Origin: Marsupella aquatica
Lineage: Eukaryota; Marchantiophyta
Length of the DNA stretch: 64,000 nucleotides
Direction: 5' to 3'
Assembly (NCBI GenBank): GCA_973895155.1
Contig: OZ316895.1
Coordinates: 18,290,001 to 18,354,000 of the forward strand
Each line of letters begins with the position of its first letter. Within the stretch, counting starts at the first letter, position 1. This document shows, piece after piece, positions 1-12,536 of the stretch. The notes beneath the pieces were generated by a model. That model searched no databases. It was not told the origin of the DNA and saw only the letters and a program-made list of their open reading frames with translations. Position numbers and translations under genes: made by a program.

Positions 1-462
1 CACATGCCCAATCCCTTCTGGGTCTCTTAAGCTAGGTTCCTCTCTAGCTTTCTCTATCAACCCTCGAGCATCTAAATGTAAAGGTATAGCTGCGGGTCTC
101 ACCTTCTTGTTGACTGTCTTATACTTTGTATCCACATTAATTTGACTCCCCACAAAATTGCTAATCACTCCATACAAATCCTTTCCAATTTCAATCTCAC
201 CCACTCCTCTCTCCATCAGTTCTAAGGTTCGCTCAACTGTTTCCCCTATCCCAAACTCATCTATATAGCCCTCTAAACACTCATCTGGTCCTATTCCTAA
301 TCCCTTATGTAACTTAGCTTCCTCTCTACATAACCCACGCACAATCCTTCTACAACATTTGTCCCTCTTAACGTGAACTACAACTCTCCCAAATCCAAAT
401 CCAACAAAGGATAAAACTAAAAACCTCTCTAATTCCCCTAATGTGGACGATTTCCCTGCCAT
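1..462 (-). CDS. Start of retroelement pol frame (partial)
   Basis: An open frame begins at the ATG whose complement is at 460-462 and stays open for 154 codons to the window edge. It follows the gag-protease frame in a different phase, the usual place for pol in this kind of element. The visible part contains a lysine-rich stretch (DTKYKTVNKKVRP) of the sort found ahead of the reverse transcriptase in Ty3/gypsy elements, but no catalytic RT motif is reached inside the window. The assignment rests mainly on position. Confidence 0.5.
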   Translation of the reverse strand, partial: MAGKSSTLGELERFLVLSFVGFGFGRVVVHVKRDKCCRRIVRGLCREEAKLHKGLGIGPDECLEGYIDEFGIGETVERTLELMERGVGEIEIGKDLYGVISNFVGSQINVDTKYKTVNKKVRPAAIPLHLDARGLIEKAREEPSLRDPEGIGHV

Positions 463-497
463 GGCGCCTTGTTCAGTCGTCTCCCTATCCAAGGCGC

Positions 498-2933
498 CTA
501 GTCAAAATCCTCAAATTTCCCTTCGTTCTTCTTCCCTTCCCGTAACTCTATACGATTTCTAGGATGGGCAGCTTGTACTGTTGGAAACTGAATCATCTTA
601 GATCCATCTCTACTCCGGATCAAGGCCACATGCGTCCCATCGTCTAATACCTGTGTCGCCATCCTCATCTCAGTGATAAATGGCTGCCCTAAAATCATCT
701 ACATGGGAAGACTCTCATGAACAAAAACATTCATTGGTTCCACAATGTCCCCAATTCAGAGCTTAACTCCGGGACAAGCTCCCCAAAAACTGTTCTTGTC
801 CGCACTAATAGATCTAACTCCCCATCCACTGTGTCGATCTACTGCCCATTGTCCCTCCTCATAAATGCGCATCGAAATAATATTTACTTCAGAACCTGAA
901 TCTAATAAAGCTCTCACAGGACTCTTAATTCTATCTAACTCCACCTCACATTCACTACACCCCCGTGCCCAATGCATTTTTCTGACATCCATGGCAATCG
1001 AGCACCAAGCTAAACCTCTCTCTCTCTCATCTGCCCTCATAACCTCCACCCCCACCTGCTTTTGACTCGAGGATTCTCCTTTCTCAAAGCCCTCTCGTTC
1101 CCCACTCACTTTACCCACAAATGGCATCACTCTATCTTCCCCTTCGTCCTCCGAGTCAAAACTCCCTTCTTCTGCCAAGGTACATGCCACCCCTTGCGGC
1201 CCTTCTTTTAGGATGCGTTTTCTCTTGACCTGCGTCAAGATAACATCTTGTACATCTCTCCTCATACACCCTATTACCTCCTTGTTTGTTAGACCTCTCA
1301 CCTCTTGATTCCAAAATTTGGCACCAACCGCATTAAAGTCAACCTCCCATTCAATTTCCCTCCCTAATACCCATCCTGGTTTCTTCCCTCCTATCTTCCC
1401 TCTCCCCTTTTGCTCTACCCTAGAACTCATCCCTGGTTCTTCCCTCTTAATCTCCCCTGACTCTCCTTCTTTCTTTTCCCCCTCTTTACTACTAAATGAT
1501 TCTCTCGAATCCCTTTGTTTCACCTCTACTATTACCTCGGAACTACCCTTCCCTTGCTGAATAGAGTTCACAAAAACTGGTGCTTTCCAACCAGTTTCAC
1601 TCCGCAAATACTCAGCATATCTCTTCTCACTCACCTCATCAAAACTAGACCTGGTACCACCACTCGCCTCTACCCTATCTCGTTCAGCTACATAAACCCT
1701 AGGCTCATACATCATTGCCCCAACCATTGCCTTCCCTCTATGCTTTTCAACAAGCATCTTCATCCCTCCCTTCCCAAAGTTTAATGGAACCCCTTCCCCA
1801 TCATCAAAGTATGCTAGTCTTTTCTTCCCTGGTTCCCCCACAAACTTGACCCATTGTTCTTTTAGGGCCTCCGTCAACTCCCTACACTCATTTCTGGTGT
1901 GATCCTTTGAATCACACCACATACACAAAGCATTTGGCCTCCTCTCAGCTGGTTCCCTTCTTGGAATCTCAGTTCTCTGAGACCTCTGCTCTATTACATG
2001 GGAGGTTAAAAGCCTTATCCCTTCAGCAATTTTCTCTAGGTCAGTCGTGCTCGACCCTTCCACCTGCACCCTCCTCTCAGTATCTTCTCTCCTCCCAACT
2101 ACATCCCTGGTGACCTCTCTCTCACTCTCCCTCCTCCTTACCACCTCTCTTGTGGCCTCTCTGTCGTTCTCTCTTCTCCTCCTACGCTCATTTACTCTCA
2201 TTACTGCCCTCTCGACCAGACTCCAATCCGCTGGTCCTTCCGCCCAAGTGGGTTTTAGTAGATCCATGGCATTTTCTAGTTCATCCCTAAGCTGCTCCCC
2301 TGCTGCTCTCAAAAACAGCTCTGACTTTTGGAGCTCAATGATTCTCACATCACGCCAAGGGAGCTGGCTCATCCTTCGAGTGAACTCTCGAAGTAATTGT
2401 TGCGGCTCAAGCCTCTTCTCTCTCTCATTAACCCAATCCAGGAAGGAAGTGTGAGTTTCCCTACTCGAATCCTCTAACTGAAATTCCTCCTTTGTTCGAC
2501 ACTCAAAGTCCCTCCAAGTCCTATCCTCTACTGACTTATCAACTAATACCTGAACTGACCCCTTTAAACTCATCTCAACAACCGTGACAAACTTTCGGAT
2601 CGCCACAACCTCATCCACCATTTGTATCTCGACTTGTGTCTTATACTCTTCTAAAAATCAGGTAACATCCCGCCCATCAAACCTACCTCTATTTGTGAGT
2701 ACCGCTTGAAGGCATCTTGATGCCCTCATCTCCTGGTCTCTCTCCCTCCTTTCTACTGTTTCCCTCTCTCTCCTTTCACGTTCACTAATCGCATCCTCTC
2801 TCTTCATTAGCTGCATGGCAGCCACCATCATCCTAATCATATCCTCCATAGTCTCTTCTTTTCTGAAAGCCTCAGAAAAACTCTCTATATTAGGACCCGC
2901 GTCTGAATCCATGCACAAGTTGACAATCCTCAA
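498..2933 (-). pseudogene. gag-protease polyprotein of a gypsy-type retroelement
   Basis: One reading frame of about 810 codons runs through the whole span. It starts with an acidic, Arg/Glu-rich helical gag region, continues through the capsid-like part and an Arg-Glu repeat zone (around 2080-2200), and contains a CCHC zinc knuckle (CMWCDSKDHTRNEC, around 1880-1925). It ends in a retropepsin-like segment with the active-site signature LLDSGSEVNII and, further on, ILGQPFI. The frame is broken by three in-frame stops: TGA at 2658-2660, TGA at 756-758 and TAG near 701, so the copy is dead. The next frame (pol) starts downstream at 462 in another phase. The zinc knuckle and the DSG motif make the assignment firm; the exact lineage is not decided. 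Confidence 0.85.
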
Positions 2934-4139
2934 ACTGTGGTTTCACTCTCTCTTCCCTCGAAAGTTTGGTCACAACAAATCAGTTGTTTCCAACCATTCA
3001 TAGTTGATCAGCCTCTCAGCTCTTTGAGCTGCCACTGTCGAACTGCCTCTCAAGAGATTAAGAAACCTAGTTCATCCTCTATCAATCAATCAATCTCTCA
3101 TCCAATCAATCATTCATATTAAGCAACCCTAATTATCTATTTTCATATTTAATTCCCTCGACCCATGGCTGCCCTTCTGCTCGCCTCTCTTAAGTTCTCA
3201 ACCCTAAATGAACCTATGGTCCTCAACGATCGTTCCTCTCGTTTATTCAAAGATCTCTAAAGTTTAGAGATTACAAACAATAATTTTATGTCCTTTGCAG
3301 TTTGGTCATTCTTCAGCTGGGGTTTCAGCCTCGGTTCAGATCAACTCAGGTCATTCAATTGGGTCAGGTTTGGCCAGTCGTGCTTTCAAGTTCCAATTCT
3401 AATGGGGTTGTCCTTTGGAATTAGTTTCTTCCAGGATTCGGGGTTCATTCATGATTGCTTCCAGAGTTCCTCAAACTCATCCTTGACTCTTTCTTTGAGT
3501 TAGGGATCTTTTTTATTTCATGTCTTTAAATTTCTCCATTTTTCACTTTCCTTATCCACTATAGTACAATTCAGTTGTCCTTGACTGAATAATTTGGATC
3601 TTTCTTTTCCTGCTTCTTGTTCTCTGCTGCCAATTTGCCTTGCTTCACCCAAAAAAAGCCAAAACCTCATTAACAACGTCGTTTCTTGAGTTACCCCTCT
3701 TTCGAGTTTAGCTTTCTTCAGCAGCTGAGCACCTCCGCAGCACCACAAAATCCATTACCAACAATCCCTCTCTTCCCGTTCTATCACTTCCGGTCCTACT
3801 TCTTCAGAATTCCTCACGTGCTTCCGCCTTCACCCGAAGTTCCGTTTCCAAATTCCAATTTGTTCGGCCACATCTCTCTTCTTCCCCACTCGAATTCCTA
3901 TCGAAAGCTCTCATTTTTTCCTGCTTCATTCCTTCACTTTCTAATCCCCACCTGTGAATCGCCTCTCCTTTTCATGTCACTTGGAGCCTCATTGCCCTTT
4001 TCATTCGAAAATGAGACCCACAGCGATCAACAACTTTCAGCTCCAAACGGCTATCTTCCATTTGGCAGCACATCACTTTCTCAATTTCTTCCTAAATTTC
4101 ACACGTCATGTAGTCAAAGATCAGTCGTTACTCTCACTT
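2934..4139 (-). other. Retroelement leader and probable LTR sequence
   Basis: Noncoding, upstream of gag on the minus strand. Short open frames on the plus strand here look accidental. I see no convincing primer binding site. The left copy of the CTCTCACTT target duplication of the outer transposon sits at the end of this stretch (4131-4139). Confidence 0.4.
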
Positions 4140-4180
4140 GGGGTATTTACAAACGACAGGAACCAGGAAACAGTAACTAT
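4132..4180 (+). repeat. Left target duplication and terminal repeat of the outer transposon
   Basis: TCTCACTT (4132-4139) is followed by GGGGTATTTACAAACGACAG. The inner part repeats AGGAA/CAGTAAC units similar to the inverse of the right end at 28455-28499. Confidence 0.8.
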
Positions 4181-4364
4181 TTGCTGTTACTGTTACAAGG
4201 AGAAATGGAAAAAACAACATGGGATTGAGCTCCATTATTTGGTCAAGAAGTTAAAAAAACACCATCAATAAATCCCATTTTCAGTCATTTTCAATACCAC
4301 CATCCAATTGTGAAGGAAAGTAGGGGCCATTAGAATAAAGGTGTTGCCAAAAACCGGTGATGGC

Positions 4365-5163
4365 CAGCGCACAACGCTAGTGTGCCGGCAGGGAAGGGCC
4401 AAAATTTAGGTATTCATAAAATAATGAAAAAGATAGAGATTCTACGTAACGTCAATCGAGAAGAGAACAGTAAACTTAACGGCCATTAGAAAAAGGCGTT
4501 GCCAAAACATGCGGATATTAGCAACACCCAGCGCTAGTATGCTGGAAGAGATTTCCGTCACATCAATCGAGAAGTGAACACAGGAAACTCAATTTGAAGC
4601 ATTTCCAACAAAGAGAGGCAATGGCAGACGTTGAATATTTTTAGTGATGGGCACTACATTAAATGTTGGACCTCAAGAAATCAATGTCAGCGCCTAAACA
4701 CGGAACACAATGACCATAGGCAACGCTCGGCGCTAGCTCAAATCTAGGAATCAATGAATGACCATGAAAGAACAAGAGAGCCGATCCAAAAGTGCATTCC
4801 TTACTTCCAAAATTGGTCAAAACATATAACCGGTATTACACCATCCGCAGATCATCTTCAAAGCAACCCATGGCATAACATGAACATAAGCAACGCTCGG
4901 CGCTAGCTTAAATCTAGCTATCTTAAATGTAAACTAAAACTGGACATCTGTTACTAAAAGCACCCCCACCACGAGCACTAGAATCTGCCAAAGCCCGCCG
5001 AAGCCCGCCCTGGCTCGTATGTGCTTTATCTCGACCTGAGCCGCACATAACAGGGCCGCTGATCCAAAATGGGCCAAAGATGTCGCCGGAAATACATGAA
5101 CTTTGAATCACCCATAGAAGAAATCCCACGGTCCAAGACGAACAAAAGCAGCGCTCGGTGCTA
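4365..5163. repeat. Subterminal palindrome cluster, outer transposon left end
   Basis: Copies of the family palindrome, most of them degenerate, are at 4365-4379, 4523-4536 (half), 4721-4735, 4891-4905 and 5149-5163. The last three are followed by the same CTAGCT(C/T)A(A)A text, so they belong to a diverged tandem repeat with units of about 170-260 bp. No gene is seen between 4140 and 5229. Confidence 0.7.
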
Positions 5164-5229
5164 GCTTAAATGGCAAGCCTATGGCCACTGAAGCTTGTGT
5201 CACTAAAACCATCTTCATCGTGAATAACT

Positions 5230-5951
5230 TTAGCTTTGTGATTGGCAGTCGTCGTCAATGCCCGCCCTGGCACATCTGTGGTTTTGCTTGAAACCTAGAC
5301 CCCTGAGCCGCACATAAGAAGAGGAGGGGCACCAAAACTCCAAACTCTGATTCTCGGGGTCTGGATCATTTGTATCTAGGAAGTCAACACGTCCCAGTCA
5401 CTCTTGTACTCGTCGCTCAATAGGCTGAATACCATCAGCAGGAATGACAGAATGAAACAAAAACCGATCAACAACTGCGAGCGGAGTGTCCCGGTCATTA
5501 ATCCAAGGTAAGTTCCTCTCCCTGGGACTAATCGCCTCATCATAAGGAAGAGCAAAATGATTCCGGAAGGTTGAGGTCTTGCTGGATGTGTCACCATGAA
5601 CGGACTTGAAAGAGCTAAAGTGACTCTCGTCCGGTTGAACTCTGGAAGGAGCGAAGAAGGCAAGCATCTCCTCCAAAGACATGATCTCCTTCTTCTCCAT
5701 TTGGTGGGCACTGTTAAACGCAATCGAGGCTAATGACAAGACCGGTGTTGTTGAAATGACTCGACTTCGAGAGAGGTTGTGTCTGAAATAACTTGCAAGA
5801 GTGACCCAATGGAGAGTTTAGGTTCGGAGATCAGCAAAAATGTATCACAAAAAGGTTCAACGAAAAAAGGACCGTTGAGAAAGAGATGACTGTTCCGGTA
5901 GCGACAAAATATGCGGGGCCAAGGAACGGACGGAGGATTCAAAATTCGCAA
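5230..5951 (-). pseudogene. Gene C: unrecognised transposon gene, copy 1
   Basis: Not recognised. Two overlapping minus-strand frames (5730-5951 and 5398-5739) plus a continuation to a stop at 5230 form a degenerate frame of over 200 codons. It is supported as a real gene by a second copy at 35280-35800. Both share a segment reading LPxDE..S..(R)N(I/L)PW and, about 40 residues on, LGRVDF(H/L)DTN, although the two are otherwise much diverged. There is a stop just before LGRVDF in this copy. It lies downstream of and on the same strand as ParB-MTase I, near the transposon end. The inner copy (11071-23717) has no counterpart, so gene C is not essential to every member. No domain is visible. Confidence 0.5.
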
Positions 5952-5972
5952 TTAGACAAATAGACGTTTAGG

Positions 5973-6091
5973 GAGCGCCCGACGCTAGTAAGGGAAATGA
6001 GGAATTTAATCCATTTTATTATCAATGTAATGTAAACAAATCATATCTAATATAATAAATACATGTATTAAGATAACAGCGCCCGGCGCTG
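5973..6091. repeat. Two palindromes between gene C and ParB-MTase I
   Basis: Sites at 5973-5987 (GAGCGCCCGACGCTA) and 6077-6091 (CAGCGCCCGGCGCTG). They lie immediately 3' of the ParB-MTase I stop, the position also occupied by sites behind copies II, III and IV. Confidence 0.85.
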
Positions 6092-7926
6092 GTAAAATCT
6101 AAGCCGCAAAAACGCTTTAAGAATTGGACGATTCCGATTCGGAGCTCTGTGACCTCTCGATAGAGACTACCTCATCATCTACATACTTGCTCCTACAAAC
6201 GTCATCTACATAAGGATTTCGGACAAATTTTCTATCAACTCCTCTCCGTAGGCGAAGACCTTTGTTTTCCCAACAAAGAGTCCTTTGATTGTCTTCCATT
6301 CTTGCAGCATTCTCAACGTAAGAGGGTAAAACAAATGGTTTCTCCGGAGTGACAATTTCAAAACGAGCTACTTTTCTTCTGAGATTGAAGCGTCTTCTCG
6401 TATTTCATTCGGACCTGGGTGAGAACAGAAGTTCGTCAACCGATTGTATGAATGGATATCACAAAAGCATGAAGGAACTGGAAAGGAGAAAGAAGCTTAC
6501 GAGTTTCAGAACATTATTGGGAAGAGTCATCGCTGTCACTCTGGCCAGCGGATTGTTCCTGACCCTTCCCCTCAGGTGTGCCATCCTCATCTTCGTCTGC
6601 TGTACCACCACTTGACTCATCGTCAGAGTCAAAATTGAGTACAGAACGGAGCTTGTTCCTCTTTTTCTTTTCGGGTGGCTGAATTGGGGGTGGCAAAGTT
6701 TCAACTTCCTTTGGAGAAAGTAGATCTAAGAACACCTTGGAACCAGTCTCAACAAAATCTTTCCTATTCTCCACTCCAATTACAAACCTCCCAGAATAGT
6801 CTCTAGCTACAAAAGAGCTACTCGACCCCACTGTCCAATCCATGAAAATATCCCTAGGACGAGTGATGAGCTCAATCACAGATTGCATGAATCCAACCGA
6901 CAAACGGGCATTTCTAGCAAATTCCATCTCAGGTGTTGGATCGACTTTGAGAGAGGGAAGTCCAATTAAATTTGTTATTGAGGGATCTTCTGTGGCAGAC
7001 AGAGGTCTAAACCTTGAGTCTTTTGGCACCTTCCCTTTTTCAGACACTCGAGAGAAGACGTCCAGCCTCAGCGTGAAGATCTATAATATAACCCAAGCAA
7101 GGTATGTCAATGGATGCATTCGTAGACATTTTTTTAACGGCAAACCAGATGTCACGATGAGAAATTTACCTGTCGATCAGTCTTCGGCGCGTACATTGGA
7201 ACTGACATGACAACATTGTGTGACGAGATGCAATGAAACTTCTTTGAATCTTGACAAGCCAATATAACCTGAGACATCGGATCGTACTCCTCGTTATGTA
7301 AAATGGCCAGCATTCCGTCATCAGATAAAAATGGATCCATTCCACGAAAGAAAGATGTGGCCAAAGTGTGGTCAGGGACATTCCATTTAGGAACTTTTTT
7401 GTCTAGCAGAGATGGTTTAAGTCCTGTCGGAAGGTAGATAAAACCCGCGTGGACCCCAAATGATCTCTCCTTTCCACCATGCACAATGCCCTTCTCTCGA
7501 AAGCCAGACTTCATGAGATCCTTTCCCCACTTCTCTACACCATTCACCCAGTCAGGCTTCTCCCCTTTGTTAAACATTGAGTCGTAGAATTCTGAGATGC
7601 TAGATTCAACAAGGCAATGCCTTGAAAGTCTACTCTTGAAGTCCCCAACTTCGTGTTGAAGACCTACAGCAGCAGCACTTTCTCGAGAGGAAGATCCACC
7701 TTCAATGGTCCTTTTTCTCTTCTTCCTTGTACTGGTCGCATCCACCGGAGCGATCGCCTTCCCTTTGTCGGTGGGAGTAATTGGATCGGATGGTGCTCCG
7801 GTATTGGCTTCAGAAGCCTCTGGGGTGGCATCTATCTTTGTATCTCCGCTCCCCACGGCGTCCAACTTTCTCCTTGTTCAAATGGATGCCAACGTGATAT
7901 CCGTCAATATAGAGACAACGACAATG

Positions 7927-8130
7927 CTAACGCCCAACGTTGGCCAAACTATCATAAGACTTGGCCTTAAATATACACCTTTTCGAGTAATAAATACCAA
8001 TTCAGTTTCTAAAAAATTGACTCTCATAACAGCGCCTGGCGCTAACAATGTAACAGATATTGAATGTCAGAGCAGCGCCGTGCGCTAACAATGTGACATA
8101 TATTGAATTCCATACCAGCATCGGGCGCTA
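7927..8130. repeat. Four palindromes in intron 2 of ParB-MTase I
   Basis: Sites at 7927-7941 (degenerate), 8030-8044 (CAGCGCCTGGCGCTA), 8073-8087 and 8116-8130. All lie between the exon 2 donor (8156) and the exon 3 acceptor (7872). Confidence 0.85.
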
Positions 8131-9515
8131 ACCAAAGGAAACAAATTATACTTACGTTTTTTCCCAGATCTTGTTGATTCACTTGGGGCCGCAGTATCTG
8201 CTTTTGCTTTGGCGCGAGGCTTCCTGCTTCGGTCAACATGAACAATTGTTGTCTCGCATATTGTTTGCAATTCTGTTGTGGATTGATCCACATCATCCAG
8301 AAGCCCCTGCTTCATGTTAGAAACAACATTGACTGGGATCTGGGACTTAGACAGCTTATGGAAAGCATCCTTTTCTCTGTGATCAAAGGGCGAGTCCCAT
8401 CTATCTGTATCTAGGTACCATGGACAATGGGTTCTCTCCCATTCACTCAAAGGTCTTGCTGGGAAAATTCCCTCGGCAGGATACATAGAATACAATTCAG
8501 CTAAAGAATTACTCTCCGGTATGACAGTCCACTTGAGGAAGGCGGCGGGATACGCCCAGAAGTAATCAGGTTTGGTAGCCTCCATGTGGATGTAAAAACG
8601 GTAGAGATACCGTTTTGCTTGCTTTTGGTTCTTCAAAGAGTAATCCTCTTTGTCAGGATACTTCGAGGGCCACATTGTATTAAAAAACTTACCCTTGACA
8701 GAGTCACCGTATTTCCTAAAATCATTCGTGACTATGTCAATGAGAGATTCAAATGATTCACATGCCCAATCTTGTAAACGATTCACGGGAATGGTTTGTT
8801 GGACCTCTCGTAAAGCACATTGCAACATCCCCACCGCAATCCCTTCTACATTATTCCATGTAATCCAAGTGTGACACCACTGTTTTACTGGATCATCATT
8901 GACGCTATTCGGATGGAAGAATTGTCTCTGGAGCTCTGGATTGCAATGTGCTACAAGCAAAGTACTTTGTAGCTTGGCGTCAAGAGTCGAGTAAAAAGCC
9001 TGGCCCGGTCCATGGTACACAACACGGTATCTGGCTTCTTCTCCCGCTTATTCCTCTCCGTGACAGCATACATTTCTGCGCACGTAGATAGAAAGTCCTC
9101 AAACTCTGGACTCAACAAAGGAGTGATTTTCGAGGTCTTAACTGCCCATTCCTTGGTTGCTTCCTTCATCATAACAGCATGCCTTCTGGAAACCTCCTCG
9201 ACCGACCAAGGGGTACCGAGGGCCGCAGCGGACTCCATGTCAATCTTGAACTGGTTCGAATACAACTTAATCTTATCCTGACATAGAATGTACTAAAGAG
9301 CCTCCTGAGGCATCTTCTTTGTGTACCAGGATCCTTTTCGCGTCTTCATCCTGATATGCTCAAACTTCTTGTAATTTGCAGGGTCGATGAGCTTACTATA
9401 GTACTCCAGGTCGTGCATCAAGATCCGCTTAATTCGATCGGCGTCTAGGATCTAGGAGGGTTCCACAACTGCTTGTCCTAGCCTGAAATAAAAGAACAAA
9501 ATGAGAACATATAAG

Positions 9516-9530
9516 CAGCGCCGGGCGCTC
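9516..9530. repeat. Palindrome in intron 1 of ParB-MTase I
   Basis: CAGCGCCGGGCGCTC. Copy II has one site in the same intron at 19791. Confidence 0.85.
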
Positions 9531-10668
9531 GCAAAACATGGCCTCGGAAAGTTATGCTAGAAAGAATAAACAATTCACAATGACTCACGAAGTTATGCAC
9601 AAAAGAGTATCTTACTAGTTAACGGTGTGCATAGCCACTTTGATTTCTATCAGCGAACCCTTGTCACCATTGAAAACAATACAAAGCACACGCAAGTGGT
9701 ACTTTGGGTTTTCGAGACTCTCTTGAGTGACAAGAGTCCACGAGTAAAGCCTATGGTTCCCGTCAAAAATTGAGAACATTTTGTCCTTCAAAACCAGAAA
9801 ATCTGGGTCGGCAGCACATTCTTCCTCGAGTTTCTCATTCTCAGATGTCCATATTGGATCCCAACTCTCACAAATTTCTTGAGTACAAGTGAGAAGCGCT
9901 CCCTCAACATTGGTAGGCTGAACGTAAAACCTCATTCCAATCGAAGAATTGTATCCCATGCTACGGAAAGAGTCTTTTAGCTTGTCGATGGAAGAACTGT
10001 CTTTCTATAGAGTTCGGACAACCTCCATATGCACCAATCGACATAGTGGAATTCGTGGAGGCTCTTTGTCAAACCCTCTGAAATCCTTCCCAAATGACAT
10101 GACATGTTTCGAAATAAGATCCGTCTCGGAAAACGAAACATCTTGAATCGCAAATGTGTCAAGATTCTCCATCTTCTTTCTCGCTGGTTTGGCAAACGAA
10201 ATACTTGAGATTGGAACAAGCGATGCGGTGGACCTCGTTACTCGACGCGTATACACTGAACCAGAGAATGAAGACTCAGAAGACTCGCAATACCCACGAT
10301 CCTGATCCCCAACCACACTATACACCCTCGACAAGGAGGGGATTGCATCCATTGTCTTTACGATGAAAGGTGTATGAACGGAATCCTCACGACTGATTAC
10401 CAGTTCTCTGTACCATATTAACAGTTGGGTCCGTATTATATCCTATCAATGAGCGTTATTCCCCTCTTTGTAATCGGTTGGAGAGACGTTACTCATTGCG
10501 AATGACGAGATTCAATTTTATTTATCCGTGACAGAAAGCGACAATTTAGAAATTGCGATAAGTATTAATGTGAATTACGCTAAAATGTTGTCGTGGTCAT
10601 CATGCTAAACATTAGTTACCGTTAAATGTTACCGTTGTCTCAGCACCTTTCAGACAAACATGCAATGC

Positions 10669-11059
10669 CAACGTCGGGCGCTAACGAATAAGAGACTACC
10701 AAATTCAAGAACTTATTGGTGAACAAATGCTAGCGCCCGGCGCTAGCCATTTGAATAATTTCATTAACATTCTTTTTTAGTAACAGATATTGTCAACAAA
10801 CTTCCAAATGTACCTGTTTCACCCGTAGTAACTAAACTTTACTTGATATTATGATATTAAGTATATTGTATCAATACTAGCGCCTGGCGCTAGTAACAAT
10901 TTATTGTATTTGAGCTTAAAAATGTTTGTGATGCAATATTTTGAAAAAACATTGCATCAATATTTTGTGTGTGATTATGCTAGCGCCAGGCGCTAGTCAC
11001 AAGACTTTTCAAATTATGTCATTGTTATTCCAATGGCTTTTAGGTAGCGCCCGACGCTA
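10669..11059. repeat. Five palindromes in the divergent spacer of the outer transposon
   Basis: Sites at 10669-10683, 10731-10745 (perfect TAGCGCCCGGCGCTA), 10878-10892, 10981-10995 and 11045-11059. Without the inner insertion this would be the spacer (about 970 bp) between the start of ParB-MTase I and the start of transposase II, so the sites lie where both promoters should be. The inner transposon's duplication begins three bases after the last site. Confidence 0.9.
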
Positions 11060-11070
11060 ATGCAATGGAC

Positions 11071-11230
11071 GAGTATAACCACCGTGACAGCAAATAGTAA
11101 ATAGATTTGCTGTTATGAGCAAATTTTTTGCTCGTACGAGCAAAAATTTACTCATATGAGGCTTTCAATTACTCATAGCAGAAAATCTGTTTACTCATAC
11201 GAGAAACTATTTACTTGTACAAGTTTTATA
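11071..11230. repeat. Left terminal repeat and AT-rich subterminal palindrome of the inner transposon
   Basis: After GAGTATAACCACCGTGACAG come GCAAATAGTAAATAG units and a near-perfect palindrome around TTTTGCTCGTACGAGCAAAA (11121-11150), then further TACTCATA/GAG repeats. The right end carries TTTGTTG-type units instead (23667-23702). Confidence 0.7.
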
Positions 11231-11414
11231 GGTTATTCAAAGTTCAAAAAAATGGCTCGATGTTAAAAAATAACAACCATATAAGCGCTCTCTGAAATGC
11301 TAACATAATTGGGCCCACCATTCAATGATAATAAACGGGCAATATAAAGGTCATTATAAGAAGACGCGCTTTATTTAACAATCAATATATTTGCTATCTG
11401 TTTCAAATTTTGGC

Positions 11415-11429
11415 TAGCGCCAGGCGCTA
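11415..11429. repeat. Palindrome 3' of transposase I
   Basis: Perfect TAGCGCCAGGCGCTA about 100 bp beyond the transposase I stop. Confidence 0.9.
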
Positions 11430-12536
11430 CCAACAAACAACACATTTTTCTAGATAAGAAACGGGTACATCTTCTGCCCGTTAGAAAAGACAAATGCCAC
11501 TTAAAGTTGTTGAACGGCACCAAATTGACTACATGTCCGTTCCATTTTGTCGATCAAGCAGGTAACGGACTTCGCCCAATGTCATATCTGGTTGACTAGA
11601 TAGTGTCGAATCGTGAAGACTCAACTTTAACACAGTCCTGAATACCCAATATAGATGTTTGCAAGGCATGTAAGGTTTCCTATAAATGTGCCTCCGATAG
11701 AAATCCTCACATGAACAGCAAGGGAAACAACAAATCTGCACCCAATAAGAGGCAGCATTCCTCTCATGTTCATGTGTTCTGATACAATACTGCTTCCCCC
11801 ACGCATTCCCACTCGTGACATCTCTCTCGCATATGAGCCTCATTACTTCTGTTTTGGATGCTTCGATCTTCTTGTAAAGTGTTTGAGTTAGATTCACTCT
11901 CTGCAAGCACTTCCTTCCATTCTTGGAGCCACATTTGAAAATTGGGTCTGCTAAATTGATCCTCTCTTGGAACAAATTCACATCGATGCGTAACTCAGAT
12001 GGGGATGGCTCCTGACCTTCCCTTACCTCTCCTGTACCAAGTAGACCTTGTTCTCTCAAGAATTGGATCTCGCCCTCCTGGAGATTGGTCCCTCTCGCAA
12101 TGGGAAGAACGGATGGTATATTGGGAATGTTTGTGTGACGCCGGTGACATGGTCCTTATTCAATAATACGATGGAATTGGTATGCTGTGCACAGTAAGTA
12201 ACTGTGAGACTGTAGAACGATCAGCGAGATGGCAAGAATAAGGGCAATCATATGTCGCGGGTGGTCGGCGAACGTATCTCTTTCAATGTGTCGCCAAATC
12301 TGGATCTATAAAGAGCATTGGAAAGATCTGGTCAAGGCGAGTAAAATCGATATAAAACACTCGGGAAACGGAGGTGTATTAAGAAAGATACGGCCTGGTT
12401 AGTGTGTCGGGTTAACTTATGGCCGGAATTAGCGGGTTTGGCTTCGGTTTCGGGTTAACCTAAGCTTGGCCACGGCTTAGCTTAGGTTAGCCTGACCTCG
12501 GGCCCGGGTTAGCATAGGTCAGCTCGGGTTTGGGCT

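Larger units (their letters stand above)
1..4139 (-). mobile_element. Ty3/gypsy-type LTR retrotransposon, interrupted and running off the left edge
   Basis: Read on the minus strand this stretch holds a leader, a gag-protease frame and the start of a pol frame that is still open at base 1. The upstream part is cut at 4139 by the 24-kb transposon 4140-28499. The remainder probably resumes at 28508 and ends near 28535, where ParB-MTase III coding sequence begins, so this retroelement itself seems to have inserted into that gene. I could not define a primer binding site or a complete LTR. The lack of the transposon-family palindromes here agrees with it being foreign to that family. Confidence 0.75.
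6117..10352 (-). pseudogene. ParB-MTase I: ParB-like domain joined to a methyltransferase-like domain
   Basis: Five exons inferred by comparison with copies II and III: 10352-9616, 9482-8156, 7872-7170, 7080-about 6514, 6414-6117. Exon 1 carries the ParB-like part: SIDKLKDSF, then about 85 residues on, IFDGNHRLYSW. Exon 2 is a long region without a recognised domain that ends in a basic VDRSRKPRAKAK tail. Exons 3-4 carry the methyltransferase-like part: GFIYLPTG where a DPPY motif would sit, then MDPFLSDDGMLAILH, then DWTVGSSSSFVARD..GRFVIGVENR. Exon 5 begins after SEW and holds TPEKPFVLPSY and an acidic Ser-rich end. The copy is dead: TAG in exon 1 (10005-10007), a small deletion with frameshift near 9000, a changed donor after exon 4 (AT for GT) and TGA for the Trp of SEW. 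Role unknown; DNA binding and SAM binding are inferences. Confidence 0.7.

Noticed and set aside
3686-4228. 180-codon plus-strand frame near the outer transposon's left end
   Set aside because: It crosses the target duplication at 4132-4139 and lies antisense in retroelement leader sequence; it has no recognisable domain.
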